Shown here one piece after another: positions 47,017-55,049 of a stretch of DNA of 64,000 nucleotides (within the stretch, counting starts at the first letter, position 1; each line of letters starts with the position of its first letter). Where the stretch lies: positions 69,980 to 133,979 of the forward strand of contig CAZJWX010000004.1 of the NCBI GenBank assembly GCA_964549915.1, read 5' to 3'. This DNA comes from JAUZRW01 sp964549915. GTDB lineage: Bacteria; Chloroflexota; Anaerolineae; Aggregatilineales; Phototrophicaceae. The translations under genes and the position numbers were made by a program. A model generated the notes under the pieces. That model saw only the letters and a program-made list of their open reading frames with translations. It had not been told where the DNA came from and did not search any database.

Positions 47017-48408
47017 GTGATTACTGGCCCGACATTTGAAGAGATGCTGCATCCAGAAAAGATTGCCCCGGAAATCCGGGCACGTGCGCTGGCTGCGCTG
47101 AAAGATGACCCACTCGATCCCATCAACCTGTTCAACATCACCTGGCGCGATGCCGACAACAACATTCATTACGTGGTGCTCCCCCCCGAACTGACAGGAG
47201 TCAAAGCCCCGATTGTGGTCATGTACGGCAGGGAGTTCCCTTCCGGCAGCCACAAGGTCGGCCCTGCCTACTCGATTCTGCTGGAAAAGGAACTCTTCGG
47301 CGAAGTCGATCCGGCAGTGCACCGCCTGGTATGGCCTTCCACCGGGAATTACGGCATCGGCGGTGCCTGGGTCGGCGGACGCATGGGCTGCAACAGCCTG
47401 GTCGTGCTGCCGGAGGAAATGAGCCAGGAGCGCTTTGATCGCATCGAGAGCTACGGCGCACAGGTCATCAAAACCATCGGCTCCGAAAGCAACGTCAAGG
47501 AAATCTACGACGAAACCTGGCGCTTGCGGCAAGACCCCAACACCCGCGTCCTGAATCAGTTCGAGGAAATGGGCAACTACCGCTTCCATTACCATGTCAC
47601 GGGCAATACCGCTGTCGAACTCATGGCGGAATTGCAGGAAAAAGGCATCGGCAACGGTAAAACGGCGGCCTTCGTCTGGGCGATGGGCAGCGCGGGCACG
47701 ATTGCCGCCGGGGATCGCCTGAAGCAAGTCTTCCCGGATTGCAAGATCGTCGGCCTGGAACCCGTGCAGTGCCCCACAATGTTCAGCAACGGTTACGGCG
47801 CACACGAGATTCAGGGCATCGGCGACAAGCACGTCACCTGGATCCACAACACCTTCAACATGGATGCACTGATGTGCATTGACGACATGGACTGCCTGAA
47901 GGGGTTGCAATTGCTCTCCGAACCCATCGGGCGCGAGACACTGGTCAGGCGCTATGGTGCAGATGAAGAACTGGTTGAAAAACTCGGTGATCTCTTCGGC
48001 ATCAGCAGCATTTGTCACATCCTCGGCTCAATCAAGACTGCCAAAGAATTTGACTTCGGCGAAGATGATGTAATCCTCACCGCCGCCGCCGACAGCCTGG
48101 ATCGTTACTATTCCGTGATGGATTGGATGCGAGCACAATATGGCGCACTGGACGAGGCCGCCGCTGTTGGGCGCATTGAAGGGGTGTTTTACGGCGCGAA
48201 GACCGATTACGTCCAGCATGCGACCCCCAACAATCACCAGCGCTGGCACAATCTCAAGTACTACACCTGGGTGGAACAACAGGGCAAAACCATCGCCGAA
48301 CTGGACGCCCAACGCGACCCGGCATGGTGGGAAGCGCACCAGCAGCGCGTCGCTGAAATCGACGAACGCCTGCTGGAAGAGCGCAAAAAAGCCACACAAA
48401 AAGCCTGA
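47017..48408 (+). CDS. Fold-type-II PLP enzyme (cysteine-synthase-like, YgeX context)
   Basis: A 463-residue PLP enzyme starting at GTG 47017 (AGGAG upstream). The PLP Lys is in FPSGSHKVGPAYS (residue about 76), the phosphate loop in WPSTGNYGIGGAWVG, and the Gly loop in MGSAGTIAAGDRL. A long C-terminal region (QHATPNNHQRWHNLKYYTW...) is not present in ordinary cysteine synthases. It pairs in the same operon as the preceding PLP enzyme and carbamate kinase. The reaction is unknown; lyase or beta-replacement on an amino acid is expected. Confidence 0.83.
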   Translation: MITGPTFEEMLHPEKIAPEIRARALAALKDDPLDPINLFNITWRDADNNIHYVVLPPELTGVKAPIVVMYGREFPSGSHKVGPAYSILLEKELFGEVDPAVHRLVWPSTGNYGIGGAWVGGRMGCNSLVVLPEEMSQERFDRIESYGAQVIKTIGSESNVKEIYDETWRLRQDPNTRVLNQFEEMGNYRFHYHVTGNTAVELMAELQEKGIGNGKTAAFVWAMGSAGTIAAGDRLKQVFPDCKIVGLEPVQCPTMFSNGYGAHEIQGIGDKHVTWIHNTFNMDALMCIDDMDCLKGLQLLSEPIGRETLVRRYGADEELVEKLGDLFGISSICHILGSIKTAKEFDFGEDDVILTAAADSLDRYYSVMDWMRAQYGALDEAAAVGRIEGVFYGAKTDYVQHATPNNHQRWHNLKYYTWVEQQGKTIAELDAQRDPAWWEAHQQRVAEIDERLLEERKKATQKA

Positions 48409-48438
48409 ATGTAGTCAGGGAGGCAAACGACTGTGAAC

Positions 48439-48595
48439 ATGGCCTTCGAGGAAATTATCACGTTCCTGGCATCATCTACCAACTGTGGATTAGCTCATAG
48501 CGTACAAGCTGCCTGAACGCTTGCAGCAGCGGATAAGCGAATTGCTAAAGAAAAATCGTGCGGTTGCAGGCAAAAGCAAAACAAAATCAGGGTAG
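48439..48595 (+). pseudogene. Frameshifted remnant of a small hypothetical protein gene
   Basis: From ATG 48439 the frame reads MAFEEIITFLASS, a start shared by a small protein family common in Chloroflexota and cyanobacteria. It stops early; another frame then continues PERLQQRISELLKKNRA, the normal middle of that family, to TAG at 48593-48595. The usual acidic C-terminal half is absent. The rest of 48409-48805 shows nothing else convincing. Confidence 0.4.
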
Positions 48596-48805
48596 CCAAT
48601 GACACCCCGTATATCGGCTGCCCTCCGGCCAGAAGCCACTGGCGTGGAATTGGCATTCCACTTCTCACACAAAACAACAAGTATTGAGGCCCGGACACGC
48701 CAGAAGAACCACCTGGCTGAATAAGAACACCTTGTTCAACAAGTGATTGAACGGGCGAACAATTGCTGTGAGTAGTGCCTCAGGAGCGGATGTGAGCGGG
48801 CTGTA

Positions 48806-49573
48806 CTACTGTGCTGTCCAGCCTCCATCCACAAGCAATACCGATCCCGTGACCAGCTTCGCCGCTGAGGATGCGAGGTAAATCACCGCGCCAGCGACAT
48901 CCATCGTATCGCCCACATGCCCGATGGGGAGCCGCGAGAGGACATCTTCGGCGAATTCCGGCGTATCCAGGCGCTCGGCAGTGCCGGGGGTACGGATGAA
49001 CGTCGGCGCAACGGCGTTGACGGTGATTCCGTGCTGTGCCCATTCCAGTGCCAGCACGCGCGTCAGTTGATCCACGCCGCCCTTAGTCGCGCAGTAAACC
49101 GCATGGCGCAAGATACCAACCTGCCCCGCCTGCGAACTCATGTTGATGATGCGTCCACCGCGCCCTTGCTCGATCATGCGCCGTCCTGCCGTCTGACACA
49201 TGAAGAACAAGCCCTTCAGGTTGACATCCATCATCTCGTCCCAATCCGCTTCCGTCACATCAACAGCATCGTGGTTGTAGCCCAGTCCAGCGTTGTTCAC
49301 CAGGATGTCGATTTGCCCGAAGCGCTCCACCGTCCAGGCGATGGCATTGCCGATGCTGGTGAGGCTCTTCATGTCCAGCGCTACCGCCAGCGCCGTCCCG
49401 CCCTCTGCCTCAATTTCACCGACCAGTTGTTGCAGAGCATCCATATCGCGCGCGGCTGCAACCACCTTCGCGCCCGCGTTCGCCAACGCCTTCGCCAGAT
49501 CATAGCCAATACCCCGGCTCGCGCCCGTCACCAGCGCCACCTGCCCACTCAGATCAAAACTCGGATATTCCAT
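48806..49573 (-). CDS. SDR-family oxidoreductase
   Basis: A 255-residue classical short-chain dehydrogenase. The NAD(P) fold has VTGASRGIGYDLAKALA (TGxxxGIG) and NNAGLGYN; catalytic residues are in INMSSQAGQVG and HAVYCATKGG (YxxxK), and the C-terminal part has VAPTFIRTPG and GSVLLVDGGWTAQ. The cofactor is likely NAD(P)H; substrate unknown (a FabG-like or sugar/polyol enzyme). It is divergent from the riboswitch-controlled operon. Confidence 0.92.
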   Translation of the reverse strand: MEYPSFDLSGQVALVTGASRGIGYDLAKALANAGAKVVAAARDMDALQQLVGEIEAEGGTALAVALDMKSLTSIGNAIAWTVERFGQIDILVNNAGLGYNHDAVDVTEADWDEMMDVNLKGLFFMCQTAGRRMIEQGRGGRIINMSSQAGQVGILRHAVYCATKGGVDQLTRVLALEWAQHGITVNAVAPTFIRTPGTAERLDTPEFAEDVLSRLPIGHVGDTMDVAGAVIYLASSAAKLVTGSVLLVDGGWTAQ

Positions 49574-49634
49574 GAGGTTTCCCTTCGCAAAAGAGTCAAT
49601 CTTGCGGCCAGTATACCAACGTGTGCGGTTCGCG

Positions 49635-49663
49635 TTGACACCGGCTCGGTCTCATGCTACGCT
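49635..49663 (+). promoter_or_regulatory. Promoter of cobalamin-transport operon
   Basis: A perfect -35 TTGACA (49635-49640), a 17-bp spacer and TACGCT (49658-49663, 3 of 6), just upstream of the riboswitch. Confidence 0.5.
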
Positions 49664-49688
49664 CATTGCCAGGAAATTGTATAACTAA

Positions 49689-49871
49689 GCCAGAGGTGTG
49701 CCAGAACCCGGATGTTCGGCACACAATTGGGGAAGACCGGTGAAAGTCCGGCGCTGTCGCGCAACGGTAAGTGACAGTTTTCAGTCTATAGTGTTCGGTC
49801 ATCAGTCAAAAAAGCTGATCCCTGAACACTGACAACTGATAACTGAACAAGCCCGAATGCCTGCCTCTGCC
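49689..49871 (+). promoter_or_regulatory. Cobalamin (B12) riboswitch
   Basis: The core is recognisable: GGGGAAGACCGGTGAAAGTC, then GCTGTCGCGCAACGGTAA (near 49752-49770), and the B12-box-like AAGCCCGAATGCCTGCC near 49849-49865. An outer P1-like helix pairs CAGAGG (49691-49696) with CCTCTG (49864-49869). A large hairpin (49775-49845) expands the variable arm between the last two parts. A rho-independent hairpin lies 85 nt downstream, so ligand binding probably ends transcription of the binding-protein, permease and ATPase genes. Confidence 0.93.
49775..49845 (+). repeat. Palindromic repeat inserted in riboswitch variable arm
   Basis: About 32-nt imperfect inverted repeats built of CAGT/ACTG units surround an A-rich loop (CAGTTTTCAG...CAACTGATAACTG). 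The TCAGT/ACTGA-unit texture matches short palindromes dispersed in many Chloroflexota and cyanobacterial intergenic regions. It lies wholly between conserved riboswitch elements. Confidence 0.65.
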
Positions 49872-49952
49872 TTAGCTCGTGATGACGGCAGTATTGCCGG
49901 AGACCTTCGCGTCAAAAGGGAGACGAGCGTGGTGATAACCTTCGTGTTGCAA

Positions 49953-49975
49953 CCCCGCCCCCAGCGGGTTTTTTC
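49953..49975 (+). terminator. Riboswitch-controlled terminator
   Basis: CCCCGC / GCGGG (5 bp) with a 5-nt C-rich loop is followed by TTTTTTC. It is placed 135 bp before the operon's first ATG and fits an expression platform. Confidence 0.75.
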
Positions 49976-50109
49976 TTCTATGTGCCCAACCGCTGCATGG
50001 CTCCAACTGCGACGGAGCGGCCCAGGCCGCGCACCGGTCGATGCTGTTCGTCAACCAGCCTTCGCTCGTAACAAACAGCATCCATGACCCAATTCCGCAG
50101 GAGGAAACC

Positions 50110-51312
50110 ATGAAAACCCGCACCTTGTTCGTCGCATTATGGCTCGTGCTGTTGGCGATCCTTCCCGCCGCCGCGCAAGACGGCGCGCTGGAGGCCAACC
50201 TGACCGACGAATGCGTCACCGACTATGACCCGGAAACCGACTACTTCCCGGAAAAAGTCGAAATCATAAACGCGCAGAACCTGAGCGTGGAGTACTTCAA
50301 CAATTACAAAGTCGTGACCGTCAGTGGCAGCACGGCGGACTATCGCTACGTACTGCTGCAATGTGGCACCCCAGTGCCAGAAGGCGATGCCTTACCGAAT
50401 GACGCACAGGTGGTACAAGTCCCAGCAGAAGGGATCGTGACGCTCTCGACGACTTACCTTCCAGGGCTGGCAGAACTCGGCCTGGCGGAGCAGCTCGTGG
50501 GCATGGATAGTTTCCTCTTCACCAGCACGCCGGAGATTCTAGAACGGATCGAAAGCGGTGAGTTGATTGAGGTTTCGCCCAATTTCGAGTTGAACCTGGA
50601 ACTGGTGCTGGAAGCCGATCCTGCCCTGGTGATGACCGATGACTTCGATCCCGGACGGATCACGCAGTTGATCGATGCGGGCGTGGTCGCAGCGGTGAAC
50701 ACCGACTATCTGGAACAGACCCCACTGGGACGCGCTGAATGGCTGAAGTACGCGGCTCTCTTCTACAACGAAGAGGCCGAAGCGGAAGCGATCTTCGAGG
50801 AAATCACAGCAGCCTATGAGGAAGTCAGCGACCTCGCTGACGACATCCCCGAAGAAGACCGTCCGGTCGTGCTCTGGAACAGCTTTTCCACCTTCGTGGA
50901 AGCCTGGAGCATCCCCGGTTCACAGACGTATTCCGGCTTCTTGATCGAAGCTGCAGGCGGCAGAATCGCCCTGGGCGAAGAAGCGGGGGAAGCCAGCGCC
51001 CTGTTGAGCTTCGAGGCCGTTTATGAGGGCGCATTGGATGCGGACATCTGGGTACCCGGTCTCTTCAATATCAGCACGCTGGAGGACATCTTCGCGATGG
51101 ATGCACGCTACGCTGACTTCGAGGCTGTGCAAGAGGGCGAAGTCTGGAATTACGACCTGGATGTGAACGCCAACGGCGGCAACAACTACTTCGAACTGGG
51201 CGTGATTGCGCCGCATCTCGCTCTGCAAGACCTGGTGGCGATCTTCCACCCGGAGCTTTTGCCCGACCACGAATTCAACTTCTTCCGCCTTGTTGAAGCA
51301 GCAGAAGAATAG
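50110..51312 (+). CDS. Cobalamin/iron-type ABC substrate-binding protein (BtuF-like)
   Basis: A 400-residue exported protein. ATG 50110 (GGAGGAAAC upstream) gives a signal peptide KTRTLFVALWLVLLAILPAAAQ. The B12/siderophore-binding (peripla_BP_2) domain shows IVTLSTTYLPGLAELGLAEQLVGM and ADPALVMTDDFD. About 100 extra N-terminal residues precede that domain. Riboswitch control makes cobalamin or a cobinamide the likely ligand. Confidence 0.85.
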   Translation: MKTRTLFVALWLVLLAILPAAAQDGALEANLTDECVTDYDPETDYFPEKVEIINAQNLSVEYFNNYKVVTVSGSTADYRYVLLQCGTPVPEGDALPNDAQVVQVPAEGIVTLSTTYLPGLAELGLAEQLVGMDSFLFTSTPEILERIESGELIEVSPNFELNLELVLEADPALVMTDDFDPGRITQLIDAGVVAAVNTDYLEQTPLGRAEWLKYAALFYNEEAEAEAIFEEITAAYEEVSDLADDIPEEDRPVVLWNSFSTFVEAWSIPGSQTYSGFLIEAAGGRIALGEEAGEASALLSFEAVYEGALDADIWVPGLFNISTLEDIFAMDARYADFEAVQEGEVWNYDLDVNANGGNNYFELGVIAPHLALQDLVAIFHPELLPDHEFNFFRLVEAAEE

Positions 51313-51329
51313 ATCACGGGAGCATAGAA

Positions 51330-51359
51330 ATGTGGCAGCGAAAATCCCTGCTGCCACAT
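51330..51359 (+). promoter_or_regulatory. Hairpin between binding-protein and permease genes
   Basis: A perfect 10-bp stem (ATGTGGCAGC / GCTGCCACAT) with a 10-nt loop, followed by CTTTC, 17 bp after the binding-protein stop. It may limit 3' decay or attenuate the downstream genes. Confidence 0.55.
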
Positions 51360-51378
51360 CTTTCGATTGGAATACGCT

Positions 51379-52494
51379 ATGACTGATGCACTTTTCCAGC
51401 CCATTCCCCGCCCCGCCGATGCAATCAGGGAGCGCGAAATACCACGCCTGAACCTGGGGCTGCGTCCCTTACTACTGATTGGCTTGCTGGCGGGTCTGGC
51501 GCTGATATTCTTGATCGCGCTGGCGGTTGGCTCGGTGACGATCCCCTTTGACCAGATCATCGCTGTATTGCTCGGCGGCGAAGCTGAAAAAGCCTCCTGG
51601 ACGAACATCGTCCTCAAGTTCCGCCTGCCCAAGGCGCTGACCGCCACCCTGGCGGGAGCCGCGCTGGGGGTCAGCGGCCTGATGATGCAGACCTTCTTCC
51701 GCAATCCACTGGCAGGACCCTATGTACTGGGAATCAGTTCCGGTGCGAGCCTGGGAGTGGCAGTCGTCGTGCTCTCCGCAGGAACCGTTGGCGGGACAAT
51801 GCTTGCGGGTTTGGGACTCACGGGCGATCTGTTGCTGGCGACTGCTGCTGCAATGGGCGCGGGGGCTACGATGCTGATCGTTCTGCTGGTCGCCAGCCGT
51901 GTGCAGAGCAGCATGACCCTGTTAATTCTGGGCTTGATGATGGGCTATCTCGTGTCTGCGATGGTCAGCATGTTGCTCTACTTCTCTATTCCAGAGCGCA
52001 TTCAAGCCTACATCAACTGGACGTTCGGCAGCTTCGGCAGCGTCACCTGGGATCAGATGCCGATTTTGGCTGTGGGTGTGGTACTCGGCCTGCTGATTTC
52101 CCTGCTGCTGACGAAAGCCCTGAATGCCCTGCTGCTCGGTGAAGGCTATGCCCGCAGCCTGGGCTTGAATGTGACGTTGATGCGGCTGGCAGTTGTCGGC
52201 TCAACTGCGCTGCTGACGGGTATCGTGACGGCGTTTTGCGGCCCCATCGGTTTCGTGGGTATCGCCGTGCCACATTTGACGCGCAGCCTCTTCAACACGT
52301 CGGATCACCGCTTGCTGGTTCCCGGAACGATCTTGCTCGGTGCAATGATCGCCCTGGTTGCCGCGATTCTCGCCGAAGTGCCGGGGAATAATCTGGTGCT
52401 GCCGCTGAATGCTGTGACCGCGCTCATCGGCGCTCCTGTCGTGATCTTCGTCATCCTGCGCCAGCGCAATCTGCAAAAATCCTTCGGAGCCTGA
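51379..52494 (+). CDS. Cobalamin/iron ABC importer permease (BtuC/FecCD-like)
   Basis: A 371-residue FecCD-family permease with about ten helices. Characteristic segments: KFRLPKALTATLAGAALGVSGLMMQTFFRNPLAGPYVLGISSGASLG, WTFGSFGSVTWDQM and AFCGPIGFVGIAVPHLTRSLFNTSDHRLLVPG. ATG 51379 is preferred to an upstream TTG at 51367. It is next to the ATPase gene with only 3 bp between them. Confidence 0.93.
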   Translation: MTDALFQPIPRPADAIREREIPRLNLGLRPLLLIGLLAGLALIFLIALAVGSVTIPFDQIIAVLLGGEAEKASWTNIVLKFRLPKALTATLAGAALGVSGLMMQTFFRNPLAGPYVLGISSGASLGVAVVVLSAGTVGGTMLAGLGLTGDLLLATAAAMGAGATMLIVLLVASRVQSSMTLLILGLMMGYLVSAMVSMLLYFSIPERIQAYINWTFGSFGSVTWDQMPILAVGVVLGLLISLLLTKALNALLLGEGYARSLGLNVTLMRLAVVGSTALLTGIVTAFCGPIGFVGIAVPHLTRSLFNTSDHRLLVPGTILLGAMIALVAAILAEVPGNNLVLPLNAVTALIGAPVVIFVILRQRNLQKSFGA

Positions 52495-52497
52495 GTG

Positions 52498-53514
52498 ATG
52501 GCTACACCGAAGAAATCTGTGCTGCGAACGCACAGTCTCGCAATCGGCTACGGCACGCCACGTAAGCCGGATGCCATCATCGCGGAAGATTTGAATCTCA
52601 CCCTGCATATTGGCGAATTGGTCTGCTTGCTGGGACCCAACGGCGCAGGGAAATCCACGTTGATGCGCACCATTGCCGGGATGCAGCCACCGCTCAGCGG
52701 AACCATCACGCTCTCTGGCGATGATCTCAGGCAGCTACAACCCCGCGAACGCGCAACACGTCTGAGTGTCGTGCTGACGGAACGCCCCAACGTCGGCTTA
52801 TTGAATGGCTACGCCCTGGTTGCACTGGGACGGCATCCCTATACGGATTGGATGGGCAGGCTCTCGCGACATGATGAAGCGGTGGTGCGCTGGGCAGTGA
52901 AAGCCGTCGGCGCAGTAGACATCGCCGAGCGCCCTGTGATGGAACTCAGTGACGGACAGCGCCAGAAATTGATGATCGCCCGCGCATTGGCCCAGGAATC
53001 CGAGTTGATTCTGCTGGATGAGCCGACGGCTTATCTCGATCTACCACGCCGTGCGGAGGTTATGCAGTTGTTGCGGCAGCTTGCAGCCGCAACGGGACGT
53101 GCGATTCTGCTGTCTACACACGACCTCGACCTGGCGCTGCGTTCGGCGGATGCGCTCTGGCTGATGTCCGGCGGCACGGTGCGCGTCGGTGTGCCAGAAG
53201 ATCTGGTCATCAGCGGCGAATTCGAGGCGGCCTTCCAGGGTGAAGGGGTGCGCTTCGACCGTGCGACAGGAGCCTTCCGCATGGAACGCAGGCGCGGACC
53301 TCGCGTCACCGTGTTGGGCGAGGGTATCCCCCAGGAGTGGACGCGCCGCGCCCTGCAGCGGGCTGGCTTCGACCTCAGCAGCGATGGCGTCGCGCCGCCG
53401 ATTCAGGTCGAAATCAGCGGCGATGAGCAGCATCCCACGTGGCACCTGCATCAGAACGGCAGCACATTCCAGTATCGGAGCATCCGGGCACTCCTCGATG
53501 CGCTCACATCATGA
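52498..53514 (+). CDS. Cobalamin/iron ABC importer ATPase (BtuD/FecE-like) with C-terminal extension
   Basis: A 338-residue ABC ATPase. Walker A LLGPNGAGKSTLMR (about residues 41-54), Q-loop region VVLTERPN, signature ELSDGQRQKLMIARAL and Walker B LILLDEPTAYLDLP. Residues after about 255 form an extra 85-residue domain (PRVTVLGEGIPQEWTRRALQ... ALLDALTS) absent from short BtuD. ATG 52498 follows GTG 52495. Its 3' end overlaps the ferredoxin-like gene by 6 bp. Confidence 0.9.
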   Translation: MATPKKSVLRTHSLAIGYGTPRKPDAIIAEDLNLTLHIGELVCLLGPNGAGKSTLMRTIAGMQPPLSGTITLSGDDLRQLQPRERATRLSVVLTERPNVGLLNGYALVALGRHPYTDWMGRLSRHDEAVVRWAVKAVGAVDIAERPVMELSDGQRQKLMIARALAQESELILLDEPTAYLDLPRRAEVMQLLRQLAAATGRAILLSTHDLDLALRSADALWLMSGGTVRVGVPEDLVISGEFEAAFQGEGVRFDRATGAFRMERRRGPRVTVLGEGIPQEWTRRALQRAGFDLSSDGVAPPIQVEISGDEQHPTWHLHQNGSTFQYRSIRALLDALTS

Positions 53515-53808
53515 TTGTAGTTCTGGCGCTTGCATCCGCTGTAAGACGTACTTCTCCACGACTTGCCCCCCCTGGATGTGCTCTTTGATGATCTTCTTGA
53601 GCGCTTTCTTGTTGGGGCAGCGATACCAGACGCCATCCGGGTAGACGATCACGACGGATCCCAGTTTACAGGCCCCCAGGCAGCCCACCTTGGAGCGCTT
53701 GACGCGCAGGCTGTCTTTGCCCAGCAGCTTACGCGCTTCCTTCAGCAACCCCTTCCCATCACAATCGCTACCCGTGCAGAACAGTAGATGTCTTGTATAG
53801 GTCTTCAT
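53509..53808 (-). CDS. Thioredoxin-like 2Fe-2S ferredoxin-domain protein
   Basis: A 99-residue single-domain protein. Cysteines in FCTGSDCDGKG and KVGCLGACKLG match the CxnC...CxxxC layout of thioredoxin-like 2Fe-2S ferredoxins (NuoE-like/shethna type); further Cys in WYRCPNK. The fold ends with KKIIKEHIQGG. It converges on the cobalamin operon. Members of this family often neighbour cobalamin or chelatase genes, but its partner here is unknown. ATG 53808 is used because earlier residues lack support. Confidence 0.8.
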   Translation of the reverse strand: MKTYTRHLLFCTGSDCDGKGLLKEARKLLGKDSLRVKRSKVGCLGACKLGSVVIVYPDGVWYRCPNKKALKKIIKEHIQGGQVVEKYVLQRMQAPELQS

Positions 53809-54100
53809 CACAATAATCCCTAGCAACCGATATACCTGCCCACGCTACCACAGGTAGACGGCTGTAATCTACGACGGCGGTTAACGGGGGCAGAAGCCGC
53901 CCGCAAGTACAAACTTTTGCTGATGAAAATCGAGCACTTAACCACCTCCGTCACAATCCTCACCTATGGTTAATCTTTGCAACAGGTAGTTCACATGCTC
54001 CGACGTGTGACATTTACAACAGCATCACATGATAGTTATCACCTTTATGACAATTTCGTTGTCTCTGCATTGATGATTTTATATCTCTAAACATGGATAC

Positions 54101-54112
54101 GTGGTATCATGC
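54101..54112 (+). promoter_or_regulatory. Likely cas operon promoter element (shared with array leader)
   Basis: GTGGTATCATGC contains an extended -10 (TGnTATCAT), about 90 bp before cas6; the same 12 bp recur before the CRISPR array. The gap 53809-54199 is AT-rich and has no gene. Confidence 0.45.
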
Positions 54113-54199
54113 GACAGAATTTAAGGGCAAGCCCCCAAGCTGCCACAAGCGTCATCAGGTAGACTCAAGTTTGATGGAACGACTCTTGGAGCATATGGA

Positions 54200-55015
54200 A
54201 TGCATGACGTTGCGACGGTTCAACTACAACTCCGTGCCGAGAAGAGCAACGAAATCCCACGTTGGCTCGGGCGGGCTGTACATGCGGAATTTCTGTCCTC
54301 TTTACGCAGGACCAACCCCACAGTCGCCACCGAAATCCACGATCAGCGGGGGCCGAAGCCCTTCACTGTGAGCAATCTACTGGGCAACAACCTCCAACGT
54401 GCGCAACTGCAACACATCAAACGTGGAAAATGCTACTATGTAAAGTATCAAACGCTTCATCCTCGTCTGACTACTATGTTGCTGAGTCAGATGGTACCGC
54501 GTTGGCTGGATGCACGTTACACGATTCACGACCAATATTTTAGGGTTACGACGATTGACACACAGCCAGACACACAAGCTGGCTGTGCGACGTATCGTGA
54601 CCTGCTAAATGGCGCGCAATTAGAGCGCTCCATTGGCTTCATCTTTGCTAGCCCTACTTCGTTTCGGCGCGAAAATACTCATTATCCCCTACCTGATCCT
54701 ATACAAGTGTTCCTGAGTCTCTATAACCGCTGGAATGCATTTGCAGACATCCCAATGCCATCCGATGTAGCTGAAGCTATCAAATCGGAGATCGTGATCA
54801 GTCGTATGCATCAGATCCAAACCCACGTTATCAATTTCGCTCGCGGTCGCAAGGGCACCGTTACCGGGTTCACGGGTCGCGTCGTTTACCACGTACGGAC
54901 TCCGGACTCGGATCTGCTGCGCTATCTGAATGCATTAGCGGCGTTTGCCCCATACTGCGGTGTCGGCGTGAAGACACATTACGGACTGGGGCGTGTGCGA
55001 CTGATACACAATTAG
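54200..55015 (+). CDS. cas6: CRISPR repeat endoribonuclease Cas6
   Basis: A 271-residue RAMP protein. The N terminus VQLQLRAEKSNEIPRWLGRAVHAEFL and the C-terminal Gly-rich loop GFTGRVVYHVR...FAPYCGVGVKTHYGLGRVRL are hallmarks of Cas6, which cuts pre-crRNA within repeats to leave an 8-nt 5' tag. Start ATG 54200 has TTGGAG at 8 nt. It is the first cas gene; the Cmr genes begin 34 bp later. It probably processes the downstream array, whose repeats end in GAAAC. Confidence 0.88.
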   Translation: MHDVATVQLQLRAEKSNEIPRWLGRAVHAEFLSSLRRTNPTVATEIHDQRGPKPFTVSNLLGNNLQRAQLQHIKRGKCYYVKYQTLHPRLTTMLLSQMVPRWLDARYTIHDQYFRVTTIDTQPDTQAGCATYRDLLNGAQLERSIGFIFASPTSFRRENTHYPLPDPIQVFLSLYNRWNAFADIPMPSDVAEAIKSEIVISRMHQIQTHVINFARGRKGTVTGFTGRVVYHVRTPDSDLLRYLNALAAFAPYCGVGVKTHYGLGRVRLIHN

Positions 55016-55049
55016 CATATTTCGTTTCTACCCAAAGGAGCTTTTGACT

